NCBI RefSeq assembly: GCF_011759505.1
Contig: NZ_JAAOYO010000002.1
Location: 372,001-436,000 of the forward strand
Direction of reading: 5' to 3'
DNA length: 64,000 bases
From: Curtobacterium salicis
GTDB taxonomy: Bacteria; Actinomycetota; Actinomycetes; Actinomycetales; Microbacteriaceae
The notes under the pieces were generated by a model. That model saw only the letters and a program-made list of their open reading frames with translations. It did not search any database and had not been told where the DNA came from. Positions 1-6,918 of this stretch are shown here, one piece after another. The number at the start of each line of letters is the position of its first letter. Position 1 is the stretch's first letter. The position numbers were made by a program, and so were the translations under genes.

Positions 1-47
1 TGACCGGTGCGGGTGTCCCTCGTGCGTCACGTTGCTACGCTCACGGC

Positions 48-254
48 ATGGCGACGCACGAGGTCCAGGCCGTCCGCGAACAGGGCATGTGGCAGGTGTT
101 CATCGACGGGTTCCCCGTGACCGAGGTCCGACGGTGGCCGTCGGTCGCGTTCGTGGCACGGGAGTGGATCTCGTTGACCGACCAGGTGCCCTCGCGTGAG
201 GTCGACCTGCACGTGACGGTCATCGGTCGCAACCACTTCGCCCCGGTCGCCTGA
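48..254 (+). CDS. Small hypothetical protein (68 aa)
   Basis: A short reading frame of 68 codons that I do not recognise. The product is compact, mixed polar/hydrophobic, with no signal peptide, membrane segment or cysteines, so it is probably a small cytosolic protein. The start is supported by a TACGCT hexamer at 36-41 that ends six bases before the ATG. No Shine-Dalgarno site is visible, so the mRNA would be leaderless, an arrangement seen repeatedly in this window. It converges on the downstream PLP lyase gene with about 50 bases between them. The length makes the call moderate only. Confidence 0.6.
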   Translation: MATHEVQAVREQGMWQVFIDGFPVTEVRRWPSVAFVAREWISLTDQVPSREVDLHVTVIGRNHFAPVA

Positions 255-307
255 GGCAGAACGGGGTCCGGGGCCGGTACTCATCCCGCCAGCGGGCTCG
301 GCCGGTG

Positions 308-1495
308 TCAGGCCACGTGCCAGACAACCGCCTCCTGCGCACTCGACGGGTAGGCGGCCGCGATGCGGAACACCGCCTCGCGCAGGGTCTCCGGCGAGCA
401 CGCCAGGTTGATGCGGGCGAACCCCTTGCCCTCGCCACCGAACGGCAGCCCTGAGTTCAGCGCGACGAACGCGTGCTCACGGAGCGGCACGGCCGGGTCG
501 TCACCGAGTCCGAGCCCGCGGAAGTCGAGCCACGCCAGGTAGCCCGCACGGGGCCGTGCGTACACGACGCCGGGCAGGTGCTCGGCCAGGAGCTTCGCGA
601 GGAGCCGGTCGTTGGCGACGATCCGGTCGATGACGTCGTCGAGCCACCCGACGGCCAGGGAGAACGCGGCCAGGTTGGCGTGCAGCCCGAGGATGCTCGT
701 CCGACAGGCGACCTCCTCCCACAGGGTGTCGAGGAGCTGAGCCGTCCGGGCGTCACCGGCGACGATGACCGAGCACTTCACACCGGCCAGGTTCCAGCCC
801 TTGCTCGCCGACGTCACGCACACACTCCGCGCACCGGCCGGCTCGGCGATCATCGCGAACGGGGTGAACTGCACACCGGGGTGCGTCAGCGGCGCGTGGA
901 TCTCGTCGCTGATGACCAGGACGTCGTACCGGGCCGCGAGTTCCGCCAGCGCCGTGAGGTCGGCACGGTCGTGCACCAGGCCGATCGGGTTGTGCGGGTT
1001 GCAGAGCAGGAAGACACGGACACCATCGGCGAAGGCCCGCTCGAGGCCGTCGAGGTCCAGCCGGTAGACGCCCCACTGCTCGCGGAGCGGGACCTCCTCG
1101 ACCTGACATCGGGCCTCTTCCACCAGTTCGAAGAACGGCGGGTAGACCGGCGGCGTGATCGCGACGCGTCCACCGTCGGGCAGGGCGAGCCGGAGCGTCT
1201 CCACGATCCCCACGCTGACGTCCGTCGCCAGGTACACCCGACCCGGATCGACGTCCCAGCCCCAGCGGTCGCGGGCGAACCCGGCGAACGCGGGGGCGAG
1301 CGGCCCGGGCCCGTCGAGGTACCCGAGGTCGGACTGCTGCACCCGCTCGACCAGGGCCTGTCGGATCTCCGGCGCGACCTCGTGGTCCATCTCGGCGACG
1401 AACAGGGGCAGCACGTCGGGCGCGTACCGCGTCCACTTGATGCTCGTCCGGACCCCGCGGAGCGTGCCGACCGGGTCCTGTTCGTCGCTCGCCAT
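308..1495 (-). CDS. MalY/PatB-family PLP-dependent C-S lyase or aminotransferase
   Basis: A fold-type I PLP enzyme of 395 residues, the normal size for MalY/PatB cystathionine beta-lyases. Family marks are the N-terminal FVAEMDHEVAPEI segment, CNPHNPIG, SDEIHAPL and the PLP lysine in SASKGWNLAG near residue 232. The likely reaction is beta-elimination from cystathionine or cysteine conjugates, but class I/II aminotransferase activity cannot be excluded. The frame stays open further upstream but would overlap the divergent gene, so I take the ATG at 1495, which has a GGAG-like site about 12-14 bases upstream. It is divergent from the PEP mutase-like gene. No neighbour fixes its substrate. Confidence 0.85.
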   Translation of the reverse strand: MASDEQDPVGTLRGVRTSIKWTRYAPDVLPLFVAEMDHEVAPEIRQALVERVQQSDLGYLDGPGPLAPAFAGFARDRWGWDVDPGRVYLATDVSVGIVETLRLALPDGGRVAITPPVYPPFFELVEEARCQVEEVPLREQWGVYRLDLDGLERAFADGVRVFLLCNPHNPIGLVHDRADLTALAELAARYDVLVISDEIHAPLTHPGVQFTPFAMIAEPAGARSVCVTSASKGWNLAGVKCSVIVAGDARTAQLLDTLWEEVACRTSILGLHANLAAFSLAVGWLDDVIDRIVANDRLLAKLLAEHLPGVVYARPRAGYLAWLDFRGLGLGDDPAVPLREHAFVALNSGLPFGGEGKGFARINLACSPETLREAVFRIAAAYPSSAQEAVVWHVA

Positions 1496-1685
1496 GCGTC
1501 CCAGCATGCTCCTGACAGGAGGCACGGTGCGAGTCCGCGCGTCATCCTGCGTCGTCTGCGCCCGCCGCCGAGCCTCGCCCGGGCGGACACTCTCCGCCCG
1601 CCACATGGCGCAGGATGTCCGCGCAGCCGAGCCTCGGCCGACCGGCTGCGGACCGGGCAGCGCGCACCCGCCTACTGTCGGCGAC

Positions 1686-2462
1686 ATGACCACGAGCACC
1701 GCCGAGAAGGCGACGACCCTCCAGTCCCTGCACACCGCCCCCGAGATCCTCCGCGTCGTGAACGTGTGGGACGCGATCAGCGCGAAGACCGTCGCCGCGC
1801 TGCCCGAGACCCGGGCGATCGCGACCGCCGGGCACTCGATCGCCGCGATGTACGGCTACGAGGACGGCGGCATGTCGCTCGACCTCGCCCTCGCCGGCGC
1901 GAAGACCGTCGTCGACGCCGTGGACCTGCCGGTGACCGCGGACCTCGACGACGGCTACGAGGACCCGGCCGAGACGATCCGCCGTGCGATCGGCATCGGT
2001 GTCGTCGGCGCGAACGTGGAGGACCGCCTGCGTCCGTTCGACGAGTCCGTCGCCCGTGTCGCCGCGATCATGCGCGCTGCCGAGCAGGAGGGCGTGCCGT
2101 TCCAGCTGAACGCCCGCACCGACGCGATCGCCCGCGGCGGAGACCGTCCGATCCAGGAGAGCATCGCGGACGCCATCGCCCGCGGCAGGGCGTTCCTCGA
2201 CGCCGGTGCTCCGCTCGTGTTCGTGCCGGGTGGCCACCAGCGCGAGGTCGTCGAGCAGCTCGTCGAGGGCCTCGGCCGCGGCAAGCTCAGCGTCATCGGT
2301 CTGCCGGGCGCCCTGCCCGCGTCCGAGTACGAGGCGCTCGGCGTCGCCCGCATCTCGTACGGCCCGCTCACCCAGCGCGTCGCCCTGCGCGCGCTCCGCG
2401 ACCTCGCCGCGGACCTGTACCTCGGTGGTGTCGTGCCGGAGGACACCCCGACGCTCAACTGA
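1686..2462 (+). CDS. Isocitrate lyase/PEP mutase family protein
   Basis: A 258-residue TIM-barrel protein of the ICL/PEPM superfamily. Visible marks are the metal-binding DLDDGYEDP segment, a following GVVGANVEDR strand and the FQLNARTDAIARGG strand. The canonical isocitrate lyase KKCGH loop is absent, so it is not a glyoxylate-cycle lyase. It is more like the methylisocitrate lyase or carboxyphosphonoenolpyruvate mutase-like proteins of unknown substrate. The ATG at 1686 is preceded by TACTGT seven bases upstream with no Shine-Dalgarno site, suggesting a leaderless transcript. A perfect 50-bp palindrome ends the gene at 2486-2535. Family is certain; substrate is not. Confidence 0.85.
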   Translation: MTTSTAEKATTLQSLHTAPEILRVVNVWDAISAKTVAALPETRAIATAGHSIAAMYGYEDGGMSLDLALAGAKTVVDAVDLPVTADLDDGYEDPAETIRRAIGIGVVGANVEDRLRPFDESVARVAAIMRAAEQEGVPFQLNARTDAIARGGDRPIQESIADAIARGRAFLDAGAPLVFVPGGHQREVVEQLVEGLGRGKLSVIGLPGALPASEYEALGVARISYGPLTQRVALRALRDLAADLYLGGVVPEDTPTLN

Positions 2463-2485
2463 GCGGCGGTGGCGACATCGCCATC

Positions 2486-2535
2486 TGACGGACGGGAGGC
2501 CCGGTACCAGCTGGTACCGGGCCTCCCGTCCGTCA
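2486..2535. terminator. 50-bp perfect palindrome, bidirectional terminator
   Basis: The two arms are perfect reverse complements for 25 bases each, centred between 2510 and 2511 at CCAG/CTGG. It lies between two convergent genes, so it can stop transcription from both sides. There is no long T-run. The arms share the GACGGGAGGC/GCCTCCCGTC sequence with other hairpins in this window, at 16313, 39706 and 44437. Confidence 0.8.
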
Positions 2536-2567
2536 GGCGGTCACCATCGTGACCGCGCCTCCGGGAC

Positions 2568-4409
2568 TCAGCCGAGCGCCGGGTAGAGCGCGGGGCTGGT
2601 GCGGGCGTGGGTCGCCTGCTCGAACCCGTAGCCGAGGCCGATGACGGTCCCCTCGTCGTACGAGCGCCCGAGGAACTCCAGGTTGACCCCGGCGCCGGTG
2701 ATCGTGGCGTCCGCTGCGGTCGCCTGCCCCATCGGGACGGTCACGGCCGGCATGCCGGTGTTCGGGCTGAGGCGCATGTTCGTGCCCTGCGTGCCGTACG
2801 GCGTGCCCGACGGGTAGACGAGCGCGTCGAGGTCCTGCGCGTCCATCATCCCGGTGACGACCTGCTTGCCGGTCGCGATCTGCGTGGTGTGCGACCCGTT
2901 CGGACCGGCCCACGCCTGGTACTGCGCGTCGGTGATCGCGTCACGCTGCTGGTAGGTGCTCTTCCGGCTCGGCACGTACTTGCCCGAGTCGAGGATGCCC
3001 CGCAGCGAGCGGGCGGCGACGTCCGGGTCGAGGTGCTTCGCGACGTACTGGTCCAGGTCGTGCTTGAACTCGTTCGTGCTGCCGCTGCCCTCGCTGAGCA
3101 CCCGGTTGAACTCGGTCGTCGCGGTGATCGGGACGACGGTGGCGCCCTGGGCCTGGAGGGTCGCCTGCGCCTGGGCGAAGAGACGTGCCGTGGTGCGGTT
3201 CGTGCCGACCATCGACGTGACGTAGCCGATCCGCTTGCCCTGGAGAGCGGTCGGGTCGAGGTACTGCGTGTACGAGGTCGGGACCTTGCCGGTCTGCCCG
3301 TCGGTGAGCGGGTCCGCGGCGTCGACACCGGTGACGGCGTCGAGGGCGACGGCCGCGTCCGTGACGGACCGGGCGATCGGGCCGCCGGTGTCCTGGCTCA
3401 GCGCGAGCGGGATGATGCCGTCTCGGCTGGTGAGACCGACCGTGGGACGGATGCCGACCAGCTGGTCGTACGACGACGGGACCCGGATCGAGCCGCCGGT
3501 GTCGGTGCCGAACCCGATGCCCGCCAGGTTGGCGGAGATCGCGGCTCCGGTGCCGCCGCTCGAGCCGCCCGCGGTCTGGCTCGTGACGTAGGGGCTCGCG
3601 ACGAGGAGCGACGAGCCGGCCGGCTGGTTCGAGGAGAACTCGGAGACGAAGCCGTAGGCGAACTCGTCCAAGCTGGCCTTGGCGAGGACGACGGCGCCGG
3701 CCTTGCGGAGACCCGAGACCATCGCGGCGTCCGTGTCCGTCTGGTTGCCGTCCCAGCAGCCGCAGCCACCGGTGGTCGGCATGTCCTTCGTGTCGTAGTT
3801 GTCCTTCAGCGCGATCGGGACGCCGAGGAGCATGCTCGTCATCCCGTGCTCGGCGCGCTCGGTGTCGGCGGCCTTCGCGGCGGCGATCGCCCCGGCGTTG
3901 GTCGTGACGATCGCGTTCAACGGGCGCCCGCCGGTGGACGTGTCGGTCGTCGTCCGGTCGTACGCGGCGATCCGGTCGAGGTAGTCCTGCGTGATGTCGG
4001 CCGAGGTCGTCACGCCGGCGTTCATCGCGGCCTGCATGTCGAGCGTCGAGGCCTCGACGAGCTGGAAGGGACCGTCGTCGTAGATCATCCGCTGCGACAG
4101 GCCGGCGACGTCCGTGAGCGTGATCGTCCCGTCGCCGTCCGTGTCGGCCGACGAGACCGTCGACCAGTCCGCGTCGGTGGCGGTCGCGCCGAGGTGGTCG
4201 GACAGGACCGTGAGGTCCGCCCGGGTCACCTGGTCGTCGCCGGTCAGGTCGAGTGCCGTGTAGTACGGGGCGAGCATCGCGGCGGGGCTTGCGTCGACCG
4301 CGACGGGGGCGGCGTTCGCGGCGAGGGACGGGGTCGCGACGACAGCGGTGCCGACGAGGGCCAGGAGCGCGGCTCCGGCGACGGTGGTGCGGCGACGGCG
4401 GGTCGTCAC
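2568..4409 (-). CDS. Secreted amidase-signature enzyme with N-terminal dockerin
   Basis: A 613-residue secreted hydrolase. Residues 1-30 are a signal peptide (RRRR, hydrophobic core, then ATPSLA-ANA). Residues about 50-110 hold two calcium-loop repeats of dockerin type (DLTGDDQVTRADL and DTDGDGTITLTDV). The rest is an amidase-signature domain with the Ser-Ser-Lys catalytic elements: lysine in PIALKDNYD, GGSSGG, and the nucleophile region GTDTGGSIR. It should cleave amide bonds outside the cell; the substrate is unknown. I chose the GTG at 4409 because GGAGG at 4417-4421 lies seven bases upstream and the signal peptide begins there. An ATG at 4472 overlaps the upstream stop codon and is the alternative. 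It is co-transcribed with the upstream cohesin gene. Confidence 0.88.
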   Translation of the reverse strand: MTTRRRRTTVAGAALLALVGTAVVATPSLAANAAPVAVDASPAAMLAPYYTALDLTGDDQVTRADLTVLSDHLGATATDADWSTVSSADTDGDGTITLTDVAGLSQRMIYDDGPFQLVEASTLDMQAAMNAGVTTSADITQDYLDRIAAYDRTTTDTSTGGRPLNAIVTTNAGAIAAAKAADTERAEHGMTSMLLGVPIALKDNYDTKDMPTTGGCGCWDGNQTDTDAAMVSGLRKAGAVVLAKASLDEFAYGFVSEFSSNQPAGSSLLVASPYVTSQTAGGSSGGTGAAISANLAGIGFGTDTGGSIRVPSSYDQLVGIRPTVGLTSRDGIIPLALSQDTGGPIARSVTDAAVALDAVTGVDAADPLTDGQTGKVPTSYTQYLDPTALQGKRIGYVTSMVGTNRTTARLFAQAQATLQAQGATVVPITATTEFNRVLSEGSGSTNEFKHDLDQYVAKHLDPDVAARSLRGILDSGKYVPSRKSTYQQRDAITDAQYQAWAGPNGSHTTQIATGKQVVTGMMDAQDLDALVYPSGTPYGTQGTNMRLSPNTGMPAVTVPMGQATAADATITGAGVNLEFLGRSYDEGTVIGLGYGFEQATHARTSPALYPALG

Positions 4410-4416
4410 GGGGGTT

Positions 4417-4421
4417 CCTCC
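4417..4421 (-). promoter_or_regulatory. Shine-Dalgarno site that decides the amidase start
   Basis: GGAGG on the minus strand, seven bases before the GTG at 4409. It favours a start just before the arginine-rich signal peptide over the ATG at 4472 inside the upstream gene's stop codon. Confidence 0.65.
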
Positions 4422-4468
4422 GGAGGATCGGGGTGCGGTGGGCAGGTCGCTGCGCTTCGGGGACGCGC

Positions 4469-5386
4469 TCATCGGGCGTCCTCCGTCGTGCTCGCGCGAC
4501 GGGCGCGACGACGGACGGTGACGAGGCCGGCTCCGGCGAGCAGCAGAGCCGCGCTGGCGGCGATCCACGGGGCGAGGTCCGCGCCGGTCCAGGCGAGGGC
4601 GCCGCCGGCGGGGGTGCGGACGGGGTCGGTGCCGGCGGGGGTGCCGGTTCCTGCTCCGGTGCCGGCTCCGCTCCCGCCGCCGGCTCCGCCCGGGGCGGCG
4701 GTCGGCGTGGCGCTCGGGGTGGCGCTCGGGGTGGCCGTGGGCGTCGCGGTCGGAGCTGCCGTCGGGGTCGGGGTGGGTGTGGGTGTGGGCGTCGGGGCTG
4801 CGGCGATCGTGACGGTCGTCGAGGCCGGGTCGGCGAGGGTCGTGGTGCTGCCGTCGGCGGCGACCAGGGTCACCCGCGTCACGGTCAGGTCCACCGTCGC
4901 GGGGCTCGTCGCCGTCAGCTCGACCGATGCTGCGAGGTCACCGGACACCGCAGGCGAGGTCCCCAGTCGGGTGTGCAGGAGCGAGATCGTGTCGCCGTCC
5001 TGCTCGACCGAGTCGAAGCCGCCGTCCGGGCCGGTCGCACTGCCGTCGACGACGTCGAGGGAGTCCGCGTCGGCGGTGATGTCGATCTGGTAGGCGAACA
5101 CGTCCGAGGTCGCGGGGAGGGTGACGTCGACGTCGACGGTGTCCCCGACCGTCACGGATGCGGGGGCGGTGATCGTCGCCGTGGTCGCGACGGGGGCCGC
5201 GGCCGCCGGGGAGGCTGCGAAGAGGGCGAGGCCGAGGCCGCCGGCGGCGATCACGGCAGTGCGGAGGGCGGCGGTCGCGGTGGCGGACGTCGTGATGCCG
5301 GAGGTCGTGGGGCGGGAGGACGCGGTACGGGAGGTCGTGGTGCGGGAGGTCGTGGTGCGGGAGCGGAGCCGAGTGCGGTGCTGCAT
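4469..5386 (-). CDS. Cell-surface cohesin-domain protein with sortase-like anchor
   Basis: A 305-residue exported protein. A long signal region (1-64) carries threonine/serine/arginine repeats before the hydrophobic core at 40-60. Residues about 68-195 resemble a cohesin domain: a beta-rich start SVTVGDTVDVDV, then FAYQIDITADADSLDVVDG, closing with VTLVAADG. A Pro-Thr/Ala-Thr linker (197-232) and a glycine-rich stretch follow. The end is LAWTG at 264-268, a transmembrane helix and RRRARR, the layout of a sortase anchor with an LAxTG-type motif. It sits directly upstream of the dockerin amidase, so it probably docks that enzyme on the cell wall. AAGGAC eight bases upstream supports the ATG at 5386. 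Confidence 0.85.
   Translation of the reverse strand: MQHRTRLRSRTTTSRTTTSRTASSRPTTSGITTSATATAALRTAVIAAGGLGLALFAASPAAAAPVATTATITAPASVTVGDTVDVDVTLPATSDVFAYQIDITADADSLDVVDGSATGPDGGFDSVEQDGDTISLLHTRLGTSPAVSGDLAASVELTATSPATVDLTVTRVTLVAADGSTTTLADPASTTVTIAAAPTPTPTPTPTPTAAPTATPTATPSATPSATPTAAPGGAGGGSGAGTGAGTGTPAGTDPVRTPAGGALAWTGADLAPWIAASAALLLAGAGLVTVRRRARRASTTEDAR
5303..5362. repeat. Four tandem 15-bp units in the cohesin gene 5' end
   Basis: Units start at 5303, 5318, 5333 and 5348. The last two are identical and the first two are degenerate. On the minus strand each unit encodes a TTTSR-like pentapeptide in front of the signal peptide core. Confidence 0.75.
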
Positions 5387-5535
5387 CCGTGCGGGTCCTT
5401 CGTCAGGGTTCGGGCTGAACGCTTGCTCAGTGCTCGAACCGTAACGACGGGGTGTTTCGCGCTCGGACCCGGTCGGTTTCCCACGTGTTACGCCTCACGC
5501 AGCGGAGCCCGCTCGGGCCCGGTCCCGTGCCCGAG

Positions 5536-5564
5536 TGGACAGAACGGCACAGATGGCGTACTGT
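5536..5564 (+). promoter_or_regulatory. Promoter for the 95-residue gene
   Basis: TGGACA at 5536-5541 and TACTGT at 5559-5564 are separated by 17 bases, a good match to a housekeeping promoter. Transcription would begin near 5571, leaving about 210 bases of leader before the ATG at 5781. The 394-base gap between 5386 and 5781 is otherwise non-coding. Confidence 0.5.
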
Positions 5565-5780
5565 TCATTGTTGGTGCATTGCAGCGAACCCATCTGACTC
5601 GCGCACACCGACCGTCTCGAACCGATCCCCCTGGGTCGCATTCCAGCGAGACCACCGCTCCCCGACTGGCGAGCACTGCACGTCGAATGCCGACGTGCGC
5701 GACCGCGCTCCTGCGGCCGACGAGACCATCGAGTCCGTCCGGCCCCGCGCGACGCCGAACGACTGAAGAAAGACAGCACC

Positions 5781-6068
5781 ATGACCACGAACGAACACAC
5801 CATCATCACCGGGACCGCCATCGCGGCTCCCACCGTCTCCCCCGACCGCATCGCCGAGTTCCCCGTCCGCGAGGACCGCTCGCAGCGCGAGTACCTCGTG
5901 CGCATGCCGGCCGACGACCTCGGGCTGTTCCTGACACCCGGTGTCCGTGTCGCCGTCGACGGCGAAGCGGGCTGGGTCGTGCCCGGCCGCTCCTGGCGGG
6001 GCGAGGCCAGCCGCACCATCCTGCAGGCTCGCGCCGTGCAGGCACCGGAGCTGGCCCTGGCCGCCTGA
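5781..6068 (+). CDS. Small hypothetical protein (95 aa), possibly OB-fold-like
   Basis: I do not recognise this 95-residue protein. It starts with a beta-strand-like TIITGTAIAAP, then FPVREDRSQREYLVRM, then LFLTPGVRVAVDGEAGW. That strand pattern is loosely like a truncated single-stranded DNA-binding OB fold, but the similarity is only by eye. There is no signal peptide or membrane segment. A GAAGAAAG purine stretch precedes the ATG. It follows an unusually long leader and is closed by a hairpin at 6082-6113. Confidence 0.65.
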   Translation: MTTNEHTIITGTAIAAPTVSPDRIAEFPVREDRSQREYLVRMPADDLGLFLTPGVRVAVDGEAGWVVPGRSWRGEASRTILQARAVQAPELALAA

Positions 6069-6081
6069 CACCCGCGCACAC

Positions 6082-6113
6082 CGGAACGCCGTCCCTCCGG
6101 GGGCGGCGTTCCG
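6082..6113. terminator. Hairpin terminator after the 95-residue gene
   Basis: Arms GGAACGCCGTCCC and GGGGGCGGCGTTCC form a stem of about 11-13 bp with one G-T pair and a short loop. The same GGAACGCCG/CGGCGTTCC arms recur in the hairpin after eno at 59763-59800. Confidence 0.65.
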
Positions 6114-6129
6114 TCGTTCCCGGGCCGGC

Positions 6130-6471
6130 CTAACTCGCCTGGTCGCCCTCGGCGGCGCCGACGAACCGTCTGCCCCCGTCGGCGTTCACGGGCTGCTGCC
6201 CACCGCACGTCGCCGCAGCGTCCCGCAGTCGGCGGATGAACGCCGGGTCCTCCGGCTCGAGCTCGTCGTCCGGTGCCTCGCGGACCACGATCTCGCTCGC
6301 GGGGCCGATGAGCATCGTCGTCCGTTGCACGGCGCCGTCCTCGCCGACCGTCGGTACCGCGATCGTGTCCGTCCGGGTGTTCGCCCCGAGGACCGCCGCG
6401 TAGTCCGCGACCGCGTCCGCGATCAGGTCCCCCGTCAGGATGTCGCTGCTGTCGTAGTGGATGAACTTCAC
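6130..6471 (-). CDS. Hypothetical protein (113 aa) downstream of the Rhs locus
   Basis: Unrecognised acidic protein of 113 residues with no membrane segment or signal peptide. The GTG at 6471 is chosen because GGGAGG lies seven bases upstream; a longer frame upstream has no such site. It is the third gene in the same direction after the Rhs toxin and its overlapping neighbour, with 132 bases in between, so it may be an extra immunity gene or simply an unrelated gene. Its C-terminus (GGRRFVGAAEGDQAS) is low complexity. Confidence 0.65.
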   Translation of the reverse strand: MKFIHYDSSDILTGDLIADAVADYAAVLGANTRTDTIAVPTVGEDGAVQRTTMLIGPASEIVVREAPDDELEPEDPAFIRRLRDAAATCGGQQPVNADGGRRFVGAAEGDQAS

Positions 6472-6603
6472 GGTGTGACCTCCCTCGTCCCGACGGTAGG
6501 CACCCCCGTTCCGCTCCCGGCTCAGGATCGGGCAGGAGGCGCGGGCAACGGACAACCCGGGGCTCCGCGTGCCCTCCGGCGCCCACTCGTCAGCGCCTAC
6601 TCG

Positions 6604-6918
6604 TCAGCGGCCTGGGTCGCCCAGCACCTCGTCGGTCGTCGCCGTGCCGCCGAACGGGTACTGCACCCAGTGCTCGCGGTCGCCCGCGTCGAACAGCTCG
6701 ATCGCGCGGGAACGGCAGTGCTGCTCGTCGTTCCGTGGGCCGTCGGGCGCGATACCGAGCGCCGCGCGCAGTCCCGCCGTGTCGACGACCACCGACTCCC
6801 CGGCGCCGCTCGAGACCTCCCAGGTGAACCCGCCGACCGCGAACAGGAACCGCCGTTCCGGTCGTCGCACCACGCGGAGGTACCGCGTGTCCGACGGGTG
6901 GGGTGAGGACGTCGTCAT
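6604..6918 (-). CDS. Putative immunity protein for the Rhs toxin
   Basis: A 104-residue soluble protein whose ATG overlaps the Rhs stop codon (ATGA), so it is translationally coupled to the toxin gene. Position, small size and lack of secretion signals are the usual features of a cognate immunity protein. I do not recognise a named family. Segments such as FLFAVGGFTWEV and HWVQYPFGG suggest a small beta-rich fold. The role is inferred from gene order only. Confidence 0.75.
   Translation of the reverse strand: MTTSSPHPSDTRYLRVVRRPERRFLFAVGGFTWEVSSGAGESVVVDTAGLRAALGIAPDGPRNDEQHCRSRAIELFDAGDREHWVQYPFGGTATTDEVLGDPGR

Noticed and set aside
1496..1735. Longer upstream extension of the MalY-type gene
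   Set aside because: It would overlap the divergent gene and its promoter and gives no family-like sequence. The start at 1495 fits the family length.
2607..5093. A plus-strand open frame of over 800 codons opposite the amidase and cohesin genes
   Set aside because: It mirrors real minus-strand genes with signal peptides and motifs; the translation is low-complexity Arg/Gly/Val.
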